Source: Microcoleus sp. CAWBG506 (GTDB lineage: Bacteria > Cyanobacteriota > Cyanobacteriia > Cyanobacteriales > Microcoleaceae). Taken from it: 64,000 nucleotides of DNA. Under the pieces are notes generated by a model. It worked only from the letters and a program-made list of their open reading frames with translations. It had not been told where the DNA came from and searched no databases. Position numbers and translations under genes: made by a program. This document shows positions 63,921-64,000 of this stretch, piece after piece. The stretch covers positions 62,001 through 126,000 of the forward strand of contig JAHREW010000006.1 of assembly GCA_020883125.1 (NCBI GenBank). Direction: 5' to 3'. Each line of letters begins with the position of its first letter. The first letter of the stretch is position 1.

Positions 63921-64000
63921 GGGGTGGGGTGCATGGTATTTTTGCAAGAGTTCTAATGGTGATCGCGCGCTAGTTTCAACACCTCAACTGCATCTTTATG

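Overview
The window is cyanobacterial chromosome. It carries psbA (photosystem II D1), psaC (photosystem I), an SLH/OprB-type porin, a COP23-like protein and many copies of the HIP1 octamer GCGATCGC. Heptamer repeat arrays and dispersed palindromes suggest a filamentous Oscillatoriales-type genome (Microcoleus/Oscillatoria-like). That placement is inference; no rRNA or tRNA gene is present to fix it.

Layout. 0-4.5 kb: a membrane-anchored protein with fresh 60-bp repeats, then bifunctional proline catabolic putA. 4.5-6.4 kb: an IS607-type element (serine recombinase plus TnpB). 6.5-10.1 kb (minus): plsX, fabH, fabD, for fatty-acid/phospholipid initiation; fabF and acpP lie separately at 29.3-30.9 kb. 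10.3-13.9 kb (plus): dacB-like carboxypeptidase, rpsP, a KH-domain RNA-binding protein and phoH. 14-22 kb: long heptamer arrays, an MscS channel with a large coiled-coil domain, a methyltransferase, a porin, a lumenal-type DUF6816 protein and psbA. 22.4-28.9 kb: an accessory stretch with a DUF4258/YgiT pair, a STAND-like NTPase, a repeat protein with an M23 peptidase domain, hicB with a frameshifted hicA, and a DUF433/PIN-like pair. 29-35.6 kb: fabF-acpP, a broken BrnT-type pair, an HdrB-like Fe-S protein, psaC and glmS. 35.7-49.6 kb: O-antigen-ligase-like protein, YaaW-like protein, FAD oxidoreductase, an IS605-type element, cdsA, cbiT, an Orn/Lys/Arg decarboxylase, uvrA, queE and an O-methyltransferase. 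50-55 kb: a membrane protein, two tandem DUF433/DUF5615 pairs (one decayed), a lipoprotein serine protease, a COP23-like protein and an orphan hicB. 55.2-58.3 kb: the pnt transhydrogenase operon. 58.5-64 kb: a truncated tnpB, a DUF2808 protein, two MFS exporters and a Uma2-type pseudogene.

The main theme beyond housekeeping genes is the interplay of small repeats, TnpB-type elements and toxin-antitoxin (TA) modules. There are seven TA-like loci, most of them damaged: a frameshifted hicA, a BrnT fragment, a DUF433 frameshift, a shortened DUF5615, and two antitoxins whose reading frames end inside the same dispersed repeat. Heptamer/21-mer repeats have also expanded inside two conserved coding regions (O-antigen ligase and PLP decarboxylase) without breaking the frame. 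Both full-length TnpBs lack the usual RuvC-II glutamate position and carry a conserved Glu-Glu further downstream. I see no CRISPR array and no complete known phage-defence operon. The best candidates for something undescribed are the stand-alone STAND protein beside the TA cluster, the HdrB-like protein beside psaC, and the coiled-coil MscS protein.
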